Source of the DNA: Atherinomorus stipes
Lineage: Eukaryota; Chordata; Actinopteri; Atheriniformes; Atherinidae
Direction: 5' to 3'
DNA: 64,000 nt
Assembly (NCBI GenBank): GCA_023101725.1
Contig: JALJCO010001228.1
Location: forward strand, 1-64,000
Made by a program: the position numbers and the translations under genes. Under the pieces are notes generated by a model. The model worked only from the letters and a program-made list of their open reading frames with translations. It had not been told where the DNA came from and did no database searches. Each line of letters begins with the position of its first letter. Positions within the stretch are counted from its first letter, which is position 1. Positions 9,264 to 19,992 of the stretch are shown here, piece after piece.

Positions 9264-11594
9264 TCCCCATCCTCCCCATCCTCCCCATCCTCCCCATGCT
9301 CCCCATCCTCCCCATCCTCCCCATCCTCCCCATGCTCCCCATGCTCCCCATCCTCCCCATGCTCCCCATTCCCCATGCTCCCCATCCTCCCCATGCTCCC
9401 CATCCTCCCCATGCTCCCCATCCTCCCCATCCTCCCCATCCTCCCCATGCTCCCCATGCTCCCCATCCTCCCCAGCCTCATCCTCCCCATCCTCCCCATG
9501 CTCCCCATCCTCCCCAGCCTCATCCTCCCCATGCTCCCCATGCTCCCCATCCTCCCCAGCCTCATCCTCCCCATCCTCCCCATGCTCCCCATGCTCCCCA
9601 TCCTCATCCTCCCCATCCTCCCCATCCTCCCCAGCCTCCCCAGCCTCCCCATCCTCCCCATGCTCCCCATCCTCCCCATTCTCCCCAGCCTCCCCAGCCT
9701 CCCCATCCTCCCCATGCTCCCCATCCTCCCCATCCACCCCATCCTCCCCATGCTCCCCAGCCTCCCCATCCACCCCATCCTCCCCATGCTCCCCATGCTC
9801 CCCATCCTCCCCATGCTCCCCATCCTCCCCATCCACCCCATCCTCCCCAGCCTCCCCATCCTCCCCATGCTCCCCATCCTCCCCATGCTCCCCATCCTCC
9901 CCATCCACCCCATCCTCCCCATGCTCCCCAGCCTCCCCAGCCTCCCCAGCCTCCCCATGCTCCCCATCCTCCCCATCCACCCCATCCTCCCCAGCCTCCC
10001 AATCCTCCCCATCCTCCCCATTCTCCCCATCCTCCCCAGCCTCCCCATCCTCCCCATCCACCCCATCCTCCCCAGCCTCCCAATCCTCCCCATCCTCCCC
10101 ATGCTCCCCATCCTCCCCAGCCTCCCAATCCTCCCCATCCTCCCCATCCACCCCATCCTCCCCATCCTCCCCATGCTCCCCATCCTCCCCATGCTCCCCA
10201 TCCTCCCCATCCACCCCATCCTCCCCAGCCTCCCAATCCTCCCCATCCTCCCCATCCTCCCCAGCCTCCCCAGCCTCCCCATCCTCCCCAGCCTCCCAAT
10301 CCTCCCCATCCTCCCCATTCTCCCCATCCTCCCCAGCCTCCCCAGCCTCCCCATCCTCCCCATGCTCCCCAGCCTCATCCTCCCCAGCCTCCCCAGCCTC
10401 CCCATCCTCCCCATGCTCCCCAGCCTCATCCTCCCCAGCCTCCCCATCCTCCCAATTCTCCCCATCCTCCCCAGCCTCCCCATCCTCCCCATCCTCCCCA
10501 GCCTCCCCATCCTCCCCATCCTCCACATGCGGTCGCCTGATTGGGAGTCCCTCCCCAGCCTCCCCATGCTCCCCATCCTCCCCATCCTCCCCATTCACCT
10601 CATCCTCCCCATCCTCCCCAGCCCCATCCTCCCCATCCTCCCCAGCCTCATTCTCCCCATCCTCCCCATGCTCCCCATCCTCCCCAGCCTCATCCTCCCC
10701 ATCCTCCCCATGCTCCCCATGCTCCCCATCCTCCCCAGCCTCATCCTCCCCATCCTCCCCAGCCTCCCTATCCTCCCCAGCCTCCCCATCCTCCCCATGC
10801 TCCCCATCCTCCCCAGCCTCCCCATCCTCCCCATGCTCCCCATCCTCCCCATCCTCCCCATGCTCCCCATGCTCCCCATCCTCCCCAGCCTCCCCATCCT
10901 CCCCAGCCTCCCTATCCTCCCCAGCCTCCCCATCCTCCCCATCCTCCCCAGCCTCATTCTCCCCATCCTCCCCATGCTCCCCATCCTCCCCAGCCTCATC
11001 CTCCCCATCCTCCCCATGCTCCCCATGCTCCCCATCCTCCCCAGCCTCCCCATCCTCCCCAGCCTCCCTATCCTCCCCAGCCTCCCCATCCTCCCCATGC
11101 TCCCCATCCTCCCCAGCCTCCCCATCCTCCCCATGCTCCCCATCCTCCCCAGCCTCCCCATCCTCCACATGCTCCCCATCCTCCCTATCCTCCCCATCCT
11201 CCACATGCTCCCCATCCTCCCCATCCCCCCATCCTCCACATGCTCCCCATCCTCCCCAGCCTCCCTATCCTCCCCATCCTCCCCATCCTCCACATGCTCC
11301 CCATCCTCCCCAGCCTCCCTATCCTCCCCATCCTCCCCATCCACCCCATCCACCCCATCCTCCCCATCAACCCCATCCTCCCCAGCCACCCCATCCTCCC
11401 CATCCACCCCATCCTCCCCATCCTCCCCAGCCTCCCCATCCACCCCATCCTCCCCATCAACCCCATCCTCCCCATCCTTCCCAGCCTCCCCATCCTCCCC
11501 ATCCTCCCCAGCCTCCCCAGCCTCCCCATCCTCCCCATCCTCCCCATCCTCCCCATCCTCCCCAGCCTCCCCATCCTCCCCAGCCATCCTCCAG
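9264..11594. repeat. 9-bp C-rich minisatellite, about 255 copies
   Basis: Tandem copies of CCATCCTCC, with variants CCATGCTCC, CCAGCCTCC, CCATCCACC and CCATTCTCC, over 2.3 kb. The unit is three codons, so the frames read Pro-Pro-His, Ser-Ser-Pro or Ile-Leu-Pro and stay open for up to 935 codons. These are repeat artefacts inside the zinc-finger intron, not proteins. A 21-bp piece of the left LINE flank (9246-9266) reappears inside the array at 10530-10550. Larger blocks also recur, for example about 306 bp apart near 10651 and 10957. The minus strand carries GGGG every 9 bp, so it is almost continuously G-quadruplex-capable. Confidence 0.93.
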
Positions 11595-12684
11595 CTGCTG
11601 GTCTTGGTCCACTGGGGCCTGGGCCCCGAGACCGTGGGGGCTGTGGCTGGGGCTGCCCTTTGCCGCCTTCTGGGGGGATGCATGTCCGTTCAGTTGGGGG
11701 GGTGGCTGGGCCCAGGCCTCTGGGTGGCTGCCGGGTGGCCCGGGTCTCGGGCTGTGCGGGCTTCCTCCTCCTTGCAGAGACGAGGCTGCATCTGCATGAC
11801 TGTATCACCATGGAGACCCTTTATTATGCATGTTGATGCTGTGATGATGACGCTGCTCCCCGTGCGGCGAAGAGGGTCCCTCCTACTTCCCATTGCGCTG
11901 ACTAGGTTGTACCTCTTCTCTGCGTAGTTCTGTGTGTGTTTGTATGATCTGAGGATATTTAAGCCACCTGCAGGTCCTCCTGTAGGGGATTGTTAGTTTG
12001 GTTTTCCAACAGAGACCTTGGTTGTTTAGGGATTTCTGTACAGATGTACCAGTGAACTGTGGAAGTGGATTCATGTTTTCTCTCCTCTCTCTCTTCCTCT
12101 TCCTTACTCCTTTCTCTCTGTTTCACTTTCTATCATTACCTCTGTTAACTTTCATTTCTCCCTTGTCAGGCCCAGCAGTATGAAATGGAATGGTGTAATA
12201 GACAAATGTTTAATTAAAGAAATAAAATGAATAAACATGATATCAAGTGGAGCCTTATGTTCATAAAGCTCCGCTTGGTAAAGCAAAACTGTTTGAACAA
12301 AGAACTGTCCAAAAACAAAATAAAGCAGCCAGATCACAAATCTGCTGCTATGATGCTGGACAGGACAAGTAAAAGAAAAAAAAGAGAGAAAAAAAAAGAT
12401 TAAACTCTTATGAGCTATTTTTGTTGTTATCATTGTATGTGTTCAGACAAATGTACTTTTAGTAGTACCAGACATTAAATAAGAAAACAAGGCTGGTCTC
12501 TTCATTTTGTTCCATGACTGTAGATCTTTAGTTTTTCAGGTGATGAAATCCCCGAGGGGCAGCATGCAAAGATTGAAAAGAGAGTGGTCCTAATGTTGAG
12601 CCTTGGGGAACGCCATAATTAAAATCTAACAGCTTTTCAGTTTTATGATCTGACTAATGAACTTGTGTCCCGTTCTCCTTTCAG
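11595..12684 (+). other. Distal intron 1 with dispersed-repeat sequence
   Basis: There is no gene here. The GC-rich part (11600-11780) and the pyrimidine-rich tract (12075-12175, ending near 'cccttgtcaggcccag') look like parts of a dispersed fish non-LTR element, but I cannot name it confidently. From about 12240 the sequence is recognisably related to 19540-19990 upstream of the second zinc-finger exon. From about 12475 it is nearly identical to it, so the duplicated segment starts inside the intron. It ends with the acceptor CGTTCTCCTTTCAG at 12671-12684. Confidence 0.5.
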
Positions 12685-13568
12685 ACCTCCCACAGCATCA
12701 TAGCCATGAAGAGGAGGTCGCTCTCACTGGCCAAGAACTCTGGAACCAGAACAGAAGCTCCACTGTGGACCAAGAAGAACCTCCACAGATTAAAGAGGAG
12801 CAGGAGGAGATCTTGATCAGTCCAGCGGAGCAGCTTGCACTGAAGGAGGCGACCGAGAGCTTGATGATTGCTGTCACTCAGGACAACAGGGACCACCGTG
12901 AACCAGAACCCAGCAGGGACCAGCTTCTCTTCCAGAACCCTCCTTTAGATGTGAGTCCAGGATGTGAAGGAAGCAACCGTGAAGACTCAGAATCAGCTGC
13001 AGATGGAGAGTCAGGAGCAGAAAGTAAGCATGACAGGAACAGAAGAGCCACTGATGAAGGTCACAGCAGGACGGTGGAAAACTCTGGAATGTCAGAGAGT
13101 CTCGGTGAGACTGACGAGGCGAAAACGTCTCTGACCTGTGATGTTTGTGGGAAAGCTTTTAGATACAGAAGCCATATAATGAGACATCGGAGAACCCACA
13201 CAGGTGAGAAACCGTTTCTCTGTCCGATCTGCGGGAAACGTTTCTCTTCAGATGACAGCTTGTTGGTCCACATCAGAACCCACACCGGCCAGAAGCCATA
13301 CTCCTGTCAAATATGTGGTAAAAGTTTCACTCAGCAGAGTAGTTTGATTAGTCACACCAGAGTTGATACAGGTGAGAAACCTTTTACCTGTGACACCTGT
13401 GGAAAACGTTTAGCTTTAAGTTGTAAGTTGAGGGTTCATAGCAGAACCCACACAGGTGAGAAACCTTACACCTGTGACACCTGTGGAAAATGTATCAGTC
13501 AGTCTGGCAATCTGGTGACCCACAAGACGGTTCACACAGGAGAAAAACCACATTCCTGTTCAACGTGA
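12685..13568 (+). CDS. C2H2 zinc-finger protein, terminal exon, copy 1 (3'-truncated)
   Basis: Joined to exon 1 this gives about 351 residues. Residues 58-208 form an acidic, Glu/Ser-rich linker ('PPQIKEEQEE', 'REPEPSRDQLLFQNPP') typical of fish zinc-finger genes. Five C2H2 fingers follow from about residues 209, 237, 265, 293 and 321, with TGEKP/TGQKP linkers, consistent with sequence-specific DNA binding in the nucleus. Finger 3 has lost its last zinc ligand (HTRVD instead of HTRVH), and finger 4 has Leu in place of the core Phe. A sixth finger starts (HSCST) and is cut by a stop at 13566-13568. Finger-like codons persist in another frame downstream ('NFRRSDKLLVH'), so a frameshift is implied. 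A MITE then begins at 13612. The copy may be a recent pseudogene or a shortened allele. The start was chosen by splicing, not the in-intron ATG at 12657. Confidence 0.78.
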
Positions 13569-13611
13569 CAGAAATTTCAGAAGAAGTGACAAGTTGTTGG
13601 TCCACAGTACA

Positions 13612-13926
13612 CACTCAGAAACAGAGGTACGAGACAGGAACATTTCTGTACCTGTAGGTACATTTGTTACAAATGTTCTCTCAAAAGTACAATATTGGTC
13701 TTTATGAGGCCAGAAGTACCTATATACTATGAAAAAGGCTCCAAAGTAATATAAAGTACACATTTCTACCATTCCAACCCTAAGGGTACCTGCAGCATTG
13801 AAAAATGTGTGTAGCTGGTACAATAACTATAAATAGCAGTACTTCTAAACAGTAGTATAATCATAGTTATTATACTGTATTATGATTTTCATAATAATCA
13901 TAGTAATAATTATATGTATAATTATA
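13612..13926 (+). mobile_element. MITE 'CACTCAG' family, copy C (left half)
   Basis: The sequence begins CACTCAGAAACAGAGGTAC and follows the left half of copy A with few changes (same GTACCTATATACTATG and CCAACCCTAAGGGTACCTG blocks). It breaks off in the AT-rich centre at about 13926. It lies 44 bp beyond the stop of zinc-finger copy 1, inside what would have been finger 6. It therefore either caused or followed the 3' truncation of that exon. Confidence 0.85.
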
Positions 13927-13930
13927 AAAA

Positions 13931-14480
13931 ATGGACGGGTTGGCAAACTCGTACATTAGGAAGTTGCTGGGTCTTCCTAGATGTCTGTCAGAGGTGGGCC
14001 TTTTCGGCAAGAACATGCTGCAACTGCCACTACGATCGATCAGTTTGGGATACAAGCAAGAAAAGGCTCGGTTGGTTATGGAGCTGAGGGAATCAACTGA
14101 CCAGCTGGTGAGAGCAGCAGGCACCCAAGTACGAACTGGAAGGAAGTGGAAGGCCCAGGAAGAGGTCGACAGGGCAATCAGCCAGCTGAGGCACAGGTGG
14201 TTGGCAGAGTGCAGGAGGGTAGAGCAGGCCTGGGAAGAGCTGAGACTCCATTGTTCTGGCCAAAGGCCTCCAAAGAACAACGAAGAGCCATGGTGGCGGC
14301 GGAAGTGGCAAGATCTGAACAGGAACGCCTTATCACCAAAGCAGTGTCCCAGGGCCAGCAAGGACGCTGGCCATCATGGGAAGGTCTCAGAAGCAGGCCC
14401 ATGTCATGGTCTGACTTGTGGAAGATCCCTAAAGCTAGGCTCAGTTTTCTGATCAGAGCAACATATGACACCTTGCCATG
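13931..14480 (+). mobile_element. Non-LTR retrotransposon C-terminal fragment (R2/R4-like)
   Basis: Plus-strand translation gives 'YIRKLLGLPRCLSEVGLFG', 'TGRKWKAQEEVDRAISQLRHRW' in part, and, after a frameshift near 14245, 'EQERLITKAVSQGQQGRW', 'WEGLRSRPMSWSDLWKI' and 'RLSFLIRATYDTLPCP'. This order matches the post-reverse-transcriptase region of fish R2/R4-type LINE polyproteins as I remember them. It has one clear frameshift and no active site. The neighbouring fragments (MITE half at left, L2-like LINE at right) abut it without spacers. Confidence 0.62.
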
Positions 14481-14489
14481 TCCCCGCAG

Positions 14490-15990
14490 ATCCAGCTTCA
14501 GCTGGACTCCATCTTTAGAAAATATAACGTCCTTTTTCACTGTTTTGCAGACGATATCCACATTTACCTTCCTGTGTCTACAACAGAGCAGATCTTCTGG
14601 GACTTCACTGCAGAACTGTTTCCAGAAGGTGCAGGTATGGATGAGTGCAAATTTGATGTTTTTAAATAAAGACAAAACTGAAATCCTCTTCTTTGGAAAA
14701 AATAACCCTTTAATCGGTCTATTGTCTATTGGACTATTGTCTGACTATTGTCTGCCTTTCTCAAAGAGTCTGGGTGTGACGATTGATCCATATTTAAGTT
14801 AGAAAAACATATAAACCCTGTGATTAAGACGAGCTTTTTCTACCTGAAGACTCTGGTGAAGATTAAACCACATCTCCTCGCACAGGCTTCGAAATAGCTC
14901 CACCTGCATTTACATCATCAAGACTGGACTTTGTAACGCTCCGTATGTCTGGATCAGACGCTGATGCAGCGCTTGCAGTACGTCAAGAGACGTGATCACA
15001 TCCCCCCCGTTCTGATGCAGCGCTTACAGTATGTCCAAGAGACGTGATCACATCCCCCCCGTTCTGATGCAGCGCTTACAGTACGTCCAAGAGATGTGAT
15101 CACATCACCCCCGTTCTGATGCAGCGCTTACAGTACGTCCAAGAGACGGGATCACATCCCCCCGTTCTGATGCAGCGCTTACAGTACGTCCAAGAGACGG
15201 GATCACATCCCCCCGTTCTGATGCAGCGCTTACAGTACGTCCAAGAGATGTGATCACATCACCCCCGTTCTGATGCAGCGCTTACAGTACGTCCAAGAGA
15301 CGTGATCACATCCCCCCCGTTCTGATGCAGCGCTTACAGTACGTCCAAGAGACGTGATCACATCCCCCGTCTGATGCAGCGCTTACGTCCAAGAGACGTG
15401 ATCACATCCCCCCGTTCTGATGCAGCGCTTACAGTACGTCCAAGAGACGTGATCACATCCCCCCCGTTCTGATGCAGCGCTTACAGTACGTCCAAGAGAC
15501 GGGATCACATCCCCCCCGTTCTGATGCAGCGCTTACAGTACGTCCAAGAGACGTGATCACATCCCCCCGTTCTGATGCAGCGCTTACAGTACGTCCAAGA
15601 GACGTGATCACATCACCCCCGTTCTGATGCAGCGCTTACAGTACGTCCAAGAGACGTGATCACATCACCCCCGTTCTGCGGACCCTACATTGGCTCCCGG
15701 TCCGTTTTCGTGTTGCTTTTAAGGTTTTAGTGATGGTTTTTAAGCGCCTGCGTTCCCCCCTCATACCTCAGTGATTTAGTTTTACACGCCACCCAGAGCC
15801 CTGAGATCAGCTGATCAGCTGCTATTGGTTGTTCCAAAAGCCAGACTGAAGTCGAGGGGTGATGACGCCTTTTCAGTTGCGGCTCCCAAACTATGGACCA
15901 GCCCCCCCAATAGGAGCGAGGACTTCCTCATCCCTAAACCAGTTCAAAGTGCATGTTCCATTTTAAACATATGTAGAAGCCTTTGTCGTG
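14490..15990 (+). mobile_element. L2-like LINE, 3' part of reverse transcriptase, with an internal minisatellite
   Basis: The plus strand reads 'FHCFADDIHIYLPV' (FADD intact at 14544-14555), 'VWMSANLMFLNKDKTEILFFG', 'SLGVTIDPYLS' and 'SSRLDF'. After the tandem array it reads 'LRTLHWLPVRFRVAFKVLV' (about 15675-15732) and 'VPKARLKSRGDDAFSVAAPKL' (about 15832-15894). These are the fixed landmarks of fish L2-like reverse transcriptases, in order. Stops and frameshifts show it is dead. At the point where the family has its conserved 'LQ.VQN.A.R...'-type segment followed by 'HITPVL', the coding sequence is expanded into 14 tandem copies (14950-15676). Confidence 0.75.
14950..15676. repeat. 52-bp minisatellite formed from LINE coding sequence, 14 copies
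   Basis: Unit of about 51-52 bp containing GATGCAGCGCTTACAGTACG then TCCAAGAGACGTGATCACAT and a C-run of variable length before GTTCT. Copies differ mainly in the C-run (4-8 C), CGTG/CGGG/TGTG and a few point changes. One copy is shortened near 15373-15400. In the LINE frame the unit reads like 'LQ-YVQ-RRDHITPVL', so the monomer is the element's own reverse-transcriptase C-terminal coding segment. Confidence 0.9.
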
Positions 15991-16586
15991 TATCAGGTCC
16001 ACGCTGAACACTGTCAATGCAAAAATGTACAAATACTAGTCTGACGGGGGCTTTGCTGACAGGAAATTCCTGTCACTCCGTGAAAGCAGCGCCCCCCAGC
16101 GACAAACCGGAAGTGACGTAGGGGGAGGCGAACGCTCCGACTCTACTGATGAAAACATGGATCACAGCAGGAGGAGGCGACTCTGAATACGACATCATCA
16201 CAGCTTTAATGCTGAAAGCCACAGATGTATGTGGAGACATGAACATGTGGAAAATAACATGGAAAAAACTTTCTAAGTCTCCTCTGATCAGTTTCATTTT
16301 GACATCATGTGTAGATATTTGGTGTCACATTCAGACCTTCTACGGTCTTTGGACCGTTTAAAAATCTGTTCCTGTCTATCTGATTACTTTTATTTTATTT
16401 CAGCACCATCATTACGCATTTGTTGAGGTTTTAAGTGTTTAAGCGACATTTGCTGATAAATCTCCATTTAGAGGAGACGGACTCTGCTCCCGCGGATGAC
16501 CTGGGGCACGAATGTCCGCCAAACAGCGACTGCGTCCGTGTGTTTAAATCCACCAACAACCAGTTCAGATACACCTCAGAGACACA
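15991..16586. other. No gene recognised
   Basis: About 600 bp of apparently single-copy sequence with short open frames of 70-74 codons on both strands (16073-16361). They are mutual shadows and match no family that I know. Confidence 0.4.
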
Positions 16587-17585
16587 CAGCAGCAGGACAT
16601 TTTCCCTCTGACTCTGTCCACAGATGTCTCTGCTAACAGCAGCAGGACATTTTCCCTCTGACTCTGTCCACAGATGTCTCTGCTAACAGCAGCGGGACAT
16701 TTTCCCTCTGACTCTGTCCACAGATGTCTCTGCTAACAGCAGCAGGACATTTTCCCTCTGACTCTGTCCACAGATGTCTCTGCTAATAGCGCGGGACATT
16801 TTCCCTCTGACTCTGTCCACAGATGTCTCTGCTAACAGCAGCGGGACATTTTCCTTTGATTCTGTCCACAGATGTCTCTGCTAACAGCAGCAGGACATTT
16901 TCCCTTTGACTCTGTCCACAGATGTCTCTGCTAACAGCAGCAGGACATTTTCCCTTTGATTCTGTCCACAGATGTCTCTGCTAACAGCAGCAGGACATTT
17001 TCCCTTTGACTCTGTCCACAGATGTCTCTGCTAATAGCAGCGGGACATTTTCCCTCTGACTCTGTCCACAGATGTCTCTGCTAACAGCAGCGGGACATTT
17101 CCCTTTGATTCTGTCCACAGATGTCTCTGCTAACAGCAGCAGGACATTTCCCTTTGACTCTGTCCACAGATGTCTCTGCTAACAGCAGCAGGACATTTCC
17201 CTTTGATTCTGTCCACAGATGTCTCTGCTAACAGCAGCAGGACATTTCCCTTTGACTCTGTCCACAGATGTCTCTGCTAACAGCAGCGGGACATTTTCCC
17301 TTTGATTCTGTCCACAGATGTCTCTGCTAACAGCAGCAGGACATTTTCCCTTTGACTCAGTCCACAGATGTCTCTGCTAACAGCAGCGGGACATTTTCCC
17401 TTTGACTCTGTCCACAGATGTCTCTGCTAACAGCAGCAGGACAGTTTCCCTTTGACTCTGTCCACAGATGTCTCTGCTAACAGCAGCAGGACATTTTCCC
17501 TTTGACTCTGTCCACAGATGTCTCTGCTAACAGCAGCAGGACAGTTTCCCTTTGACTCTGTCCACAGATGTCTCTGCTAACAGAA
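16587..17585. repeat. 50-bp minisatellite, about 20 copies
   Basis: Unit CAGCAGCAGGACATTTTCCC followed by TCTGACTCTGTCCACAGATG and TCTCTGCTAA, spaced 48-50 bp. Two unit types differ at CTCTGACTCTG against CTTTGATTCTG. They partly alternate between about 16850 and 17340, giving a dimer-like 100-bp pattern. Each unit contains a pyrimidine tract ending CCACAG|ATG. The array stops at CAGAACACCG. Confidence 0.93.
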
Positions 17586-19540
17586 CACCGTCTCACGGGT
17601 GATAAAAAGCACTTTTACAGATTTTTGGAGACCAAATGTGGAGAAAAGTCGAGCGAGCGGCTGAAAGTGACGGAGGAGCCGACATGAACCGTCCTGGAAG
17701 CCGAACGTGAGCTCAGTCTGGAGGGACGACAGTGTCCTCCCTCCTCTAGTTTCTCTGCGGTCAGAAATCTTTGTTTTTCCAGGATTTTGTGCTGAAAAGG
17801 CAGCGGAGAAAACTCAGCAGTGTCCCGCTCTGATGTGGCGGCAGTCCTGCGGCGGACTGAGTCATCTCTCCTCGGTTCGTGAGTCGGTGACACCGCTGTC
17901 TCCGTAGGAAAACAACGGGACGCAGTGTTTTTTTTCACCAGGGATCACGTGTACGGGCGTTTATGAGTCCCACTTCCAGCTTTGAGCTCTTGATGTTGAG
18001 AGGAACAGAAACAAAAACTGAAACCTGCAGAAACTCAGCAGCGTTGCGGGCTAAAGCTAAGCTAAAGCTAAGCTAAGCTAAAGCTAAGCTAATGTTTCTA
18101 GTCCCGCTGTTGCTGAGTCAGTCCAAAGAGAAGAGGACGTCTCTGGAGGCGATGAAGAAGCTGCTGCCGGGAGAGTTCATCCTCGGCTGTAGAGGTTCAG
18201 GAAGAAGACGATGTTCAGAACGATGATGTCCAGCTGCTGATCAGCTGTTGTCTCGCCGTTTATCTGTCGTTGTTTTGCATCGGTCAGTAAGTGGAATTCA
18301 CAGGACTTCACCTGCTCTGACGTCAGAGGTCACATGATTCCAGAACTGTGCGGTGATTGTGAAGGAGAGTTTGATTCCCCCCCCCCCCCCCCCCTCCTTT
18401 TAAGTAATACTTCCTGGTTCTTTCAACTTAAGAGACCGAACAGTTGCTGCCTCATCTCAGGGATGATTTTCTGCCGTTATGAAGAACGTGAAACATGCGC
18501 TTCAAGTCCAGGCTCAAGACTTTGCCTTTTTCATTGGTTTTAAATAAACTCGCTGATTTGGTCGGACGTTTCAAATGATGCAAACAGAGTGCTCTTATTG
18601 TCAGTAGGATTGATGCTCCTACTGCGAACAGAATTCCAACGGTTGCAAGTTTAAAACACCGGAGAGAAAAATAGTCATTTTTTCTCCGTTATAATGGAAG
18701 TCGGTGGGAGGCGTAGGTCGAGTTTGGAGCAGCGCAACTCAAAAACGGTGCGTCTGAGTGGTTATTGAGCCATGTCCCAAATGAAGCTGACAAGTTTTCT
18801 TAAGTTTTGACATATAATTTATGTCTGTACGATGAAAGATGTTGGAGTTATGGGCATTTGTTTCATATCTGAAAATGCTTCAAAATTTAGAGTGCGGCTA
18901 GAGCACGGAGGTGATTTTTGGTCTTTTTCTGATTTTTCCTAAAACATAACTTGCGATTGTGTCAAAACCGTAACAGATATGTAAATAACCTTTCCCACGT
19001 TGAAAGTTTAATCTTTCATGACCCGTTTAAACTTTGCATGATGTTTCTTTGTGATGGTTTGGCTGAGCTAGAGATCCAAAGTGACCTGGAGTTTTTGGCT
19101 GATTTCGGCTGATTCTGACGAAATCTTATTCATTTCTACGGGACCAAAAATTGCATTTTTTTGTGAATTGCGTAAACACTCTTAGAGTTTTGTACAGTGA
19201 AACGGACAGCACACCATTCCCGGCCGAGACGCACGTTTTGGCATAACTTTTGTGGGGGTGCTGGCAAAGTCCTCGGAGGGTGTCAAAAAAAGGGCGGATA
19301 CTGAAAAATAAGATCGTGGGATAAACTCTTTCGAATAGTAATAAACTGCCTTAATACTTTACAGCATTGGCGGCATAATTACCAAAAGTCATAACAGGAA
19401 TTCCTGAAAAGCTGAAAATGATGAAGCGAGTTGAACACTGAACAAAAGAGAAGTGAATCGAAAAACAGCAGAAGAACTAAGAATAAACGGAAACAGGATC
19501 AAGAGTGTGAATAAATTCAGAATATCAACAGAAGCCTTAT
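17586..19540. other. No gene recognised; simple repeats only
   Basis: About 1.95 kb without a recognisable gene. It contains an (AGCTA/AAGCTA)n stretch at 18050-18092 and a C homopolymer of about 18 at 18378-18395. The segment 18560-19400, with phrases such as 'ataatggaagtcggtgggaggc', has the look of a dispersed fish repeat that I cannot name. I found no second copy of zinc-finger exon 1 in this interval. Confidence 0.45.
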
Positions 19541-19713
19541 TTTCACAAAGCTACCCTTGGCAAAGCAAATCAACACAACAAAGCATCCAGATCATCATTC
19601 TGCTGCTGCCATGCTGGGTGGGACATGCTTAAAGAAAAAGAGAGAAAAAGCAATATTTGTATTCTGAAATTGTACCTGAGATAGATTTACAGCAGAGTCC
19701 TTGTTCATGGTTA

Positions 19714-19992
19714 TAAAATCTAACAGCGTTTCAGTTTTATAATCTGACTAATGAACTTGTGTCCAGACATTAAATGACCAAGAAATATGAGAAAACAAGG
19801 CTGGTCTCTTCATTTTGTTCCATGACTGTAGATCTTTAGTTTTGCAGGTGATGAAATCCCAGAGGGGCAGCATGCAAAGATTGAAAAGAGAGTGGTCCTA
19901 ATGTTGAGCCTTGGGGAACGCCATAATTAAAATCTAACAGCTTTTCAGTTTTATGATCTGACTAATGAACTTGTGTCCCGTTCTCCTTTCAG
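19714..19992 (+). repeat. Partial direct duplication upstream of zinc-finger exon copy 2
   Basis: A block of about 52 bp at 19714-19766 (ending ACTAATGAACTTGTGTCC) is repeated at 19928-19980, 214 bp away. The second copy continues directly into the splice acceptor TTCTCCTTTCAG at 19981-19992. Copy 1 of the locus has this block only once (12618-12670), so the extra partial copy arose after, or independently of, the duplication of the exon. Confidence 0.75.

Noticed and set aside
9120..11927. Open frame of 935 codons and overlapping frames of 854, 664, 470 and 431 codons (Pro/Ser/His- or Gly/Glu-rich)
   Set aside because: They read the 9-bp repeat in all phases and both strands, start in a decayed LINE, and lie in the intron between two well-supported zinc-finger exons.
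16587..17585. CRISPR-like regular array
   Set aside because: The units are contiguous and wholly conserved, with no variable spacers, no cas genes and a eukaryotic context. The same applies to the arrays at 36765 and 49868.
17615..17938. 107-codon minus-strand frame (and the 66-codon plus-strand frame at 17707)
   Set aside because: They overlap each other, lack family resemblance and have no splice or promoter context.
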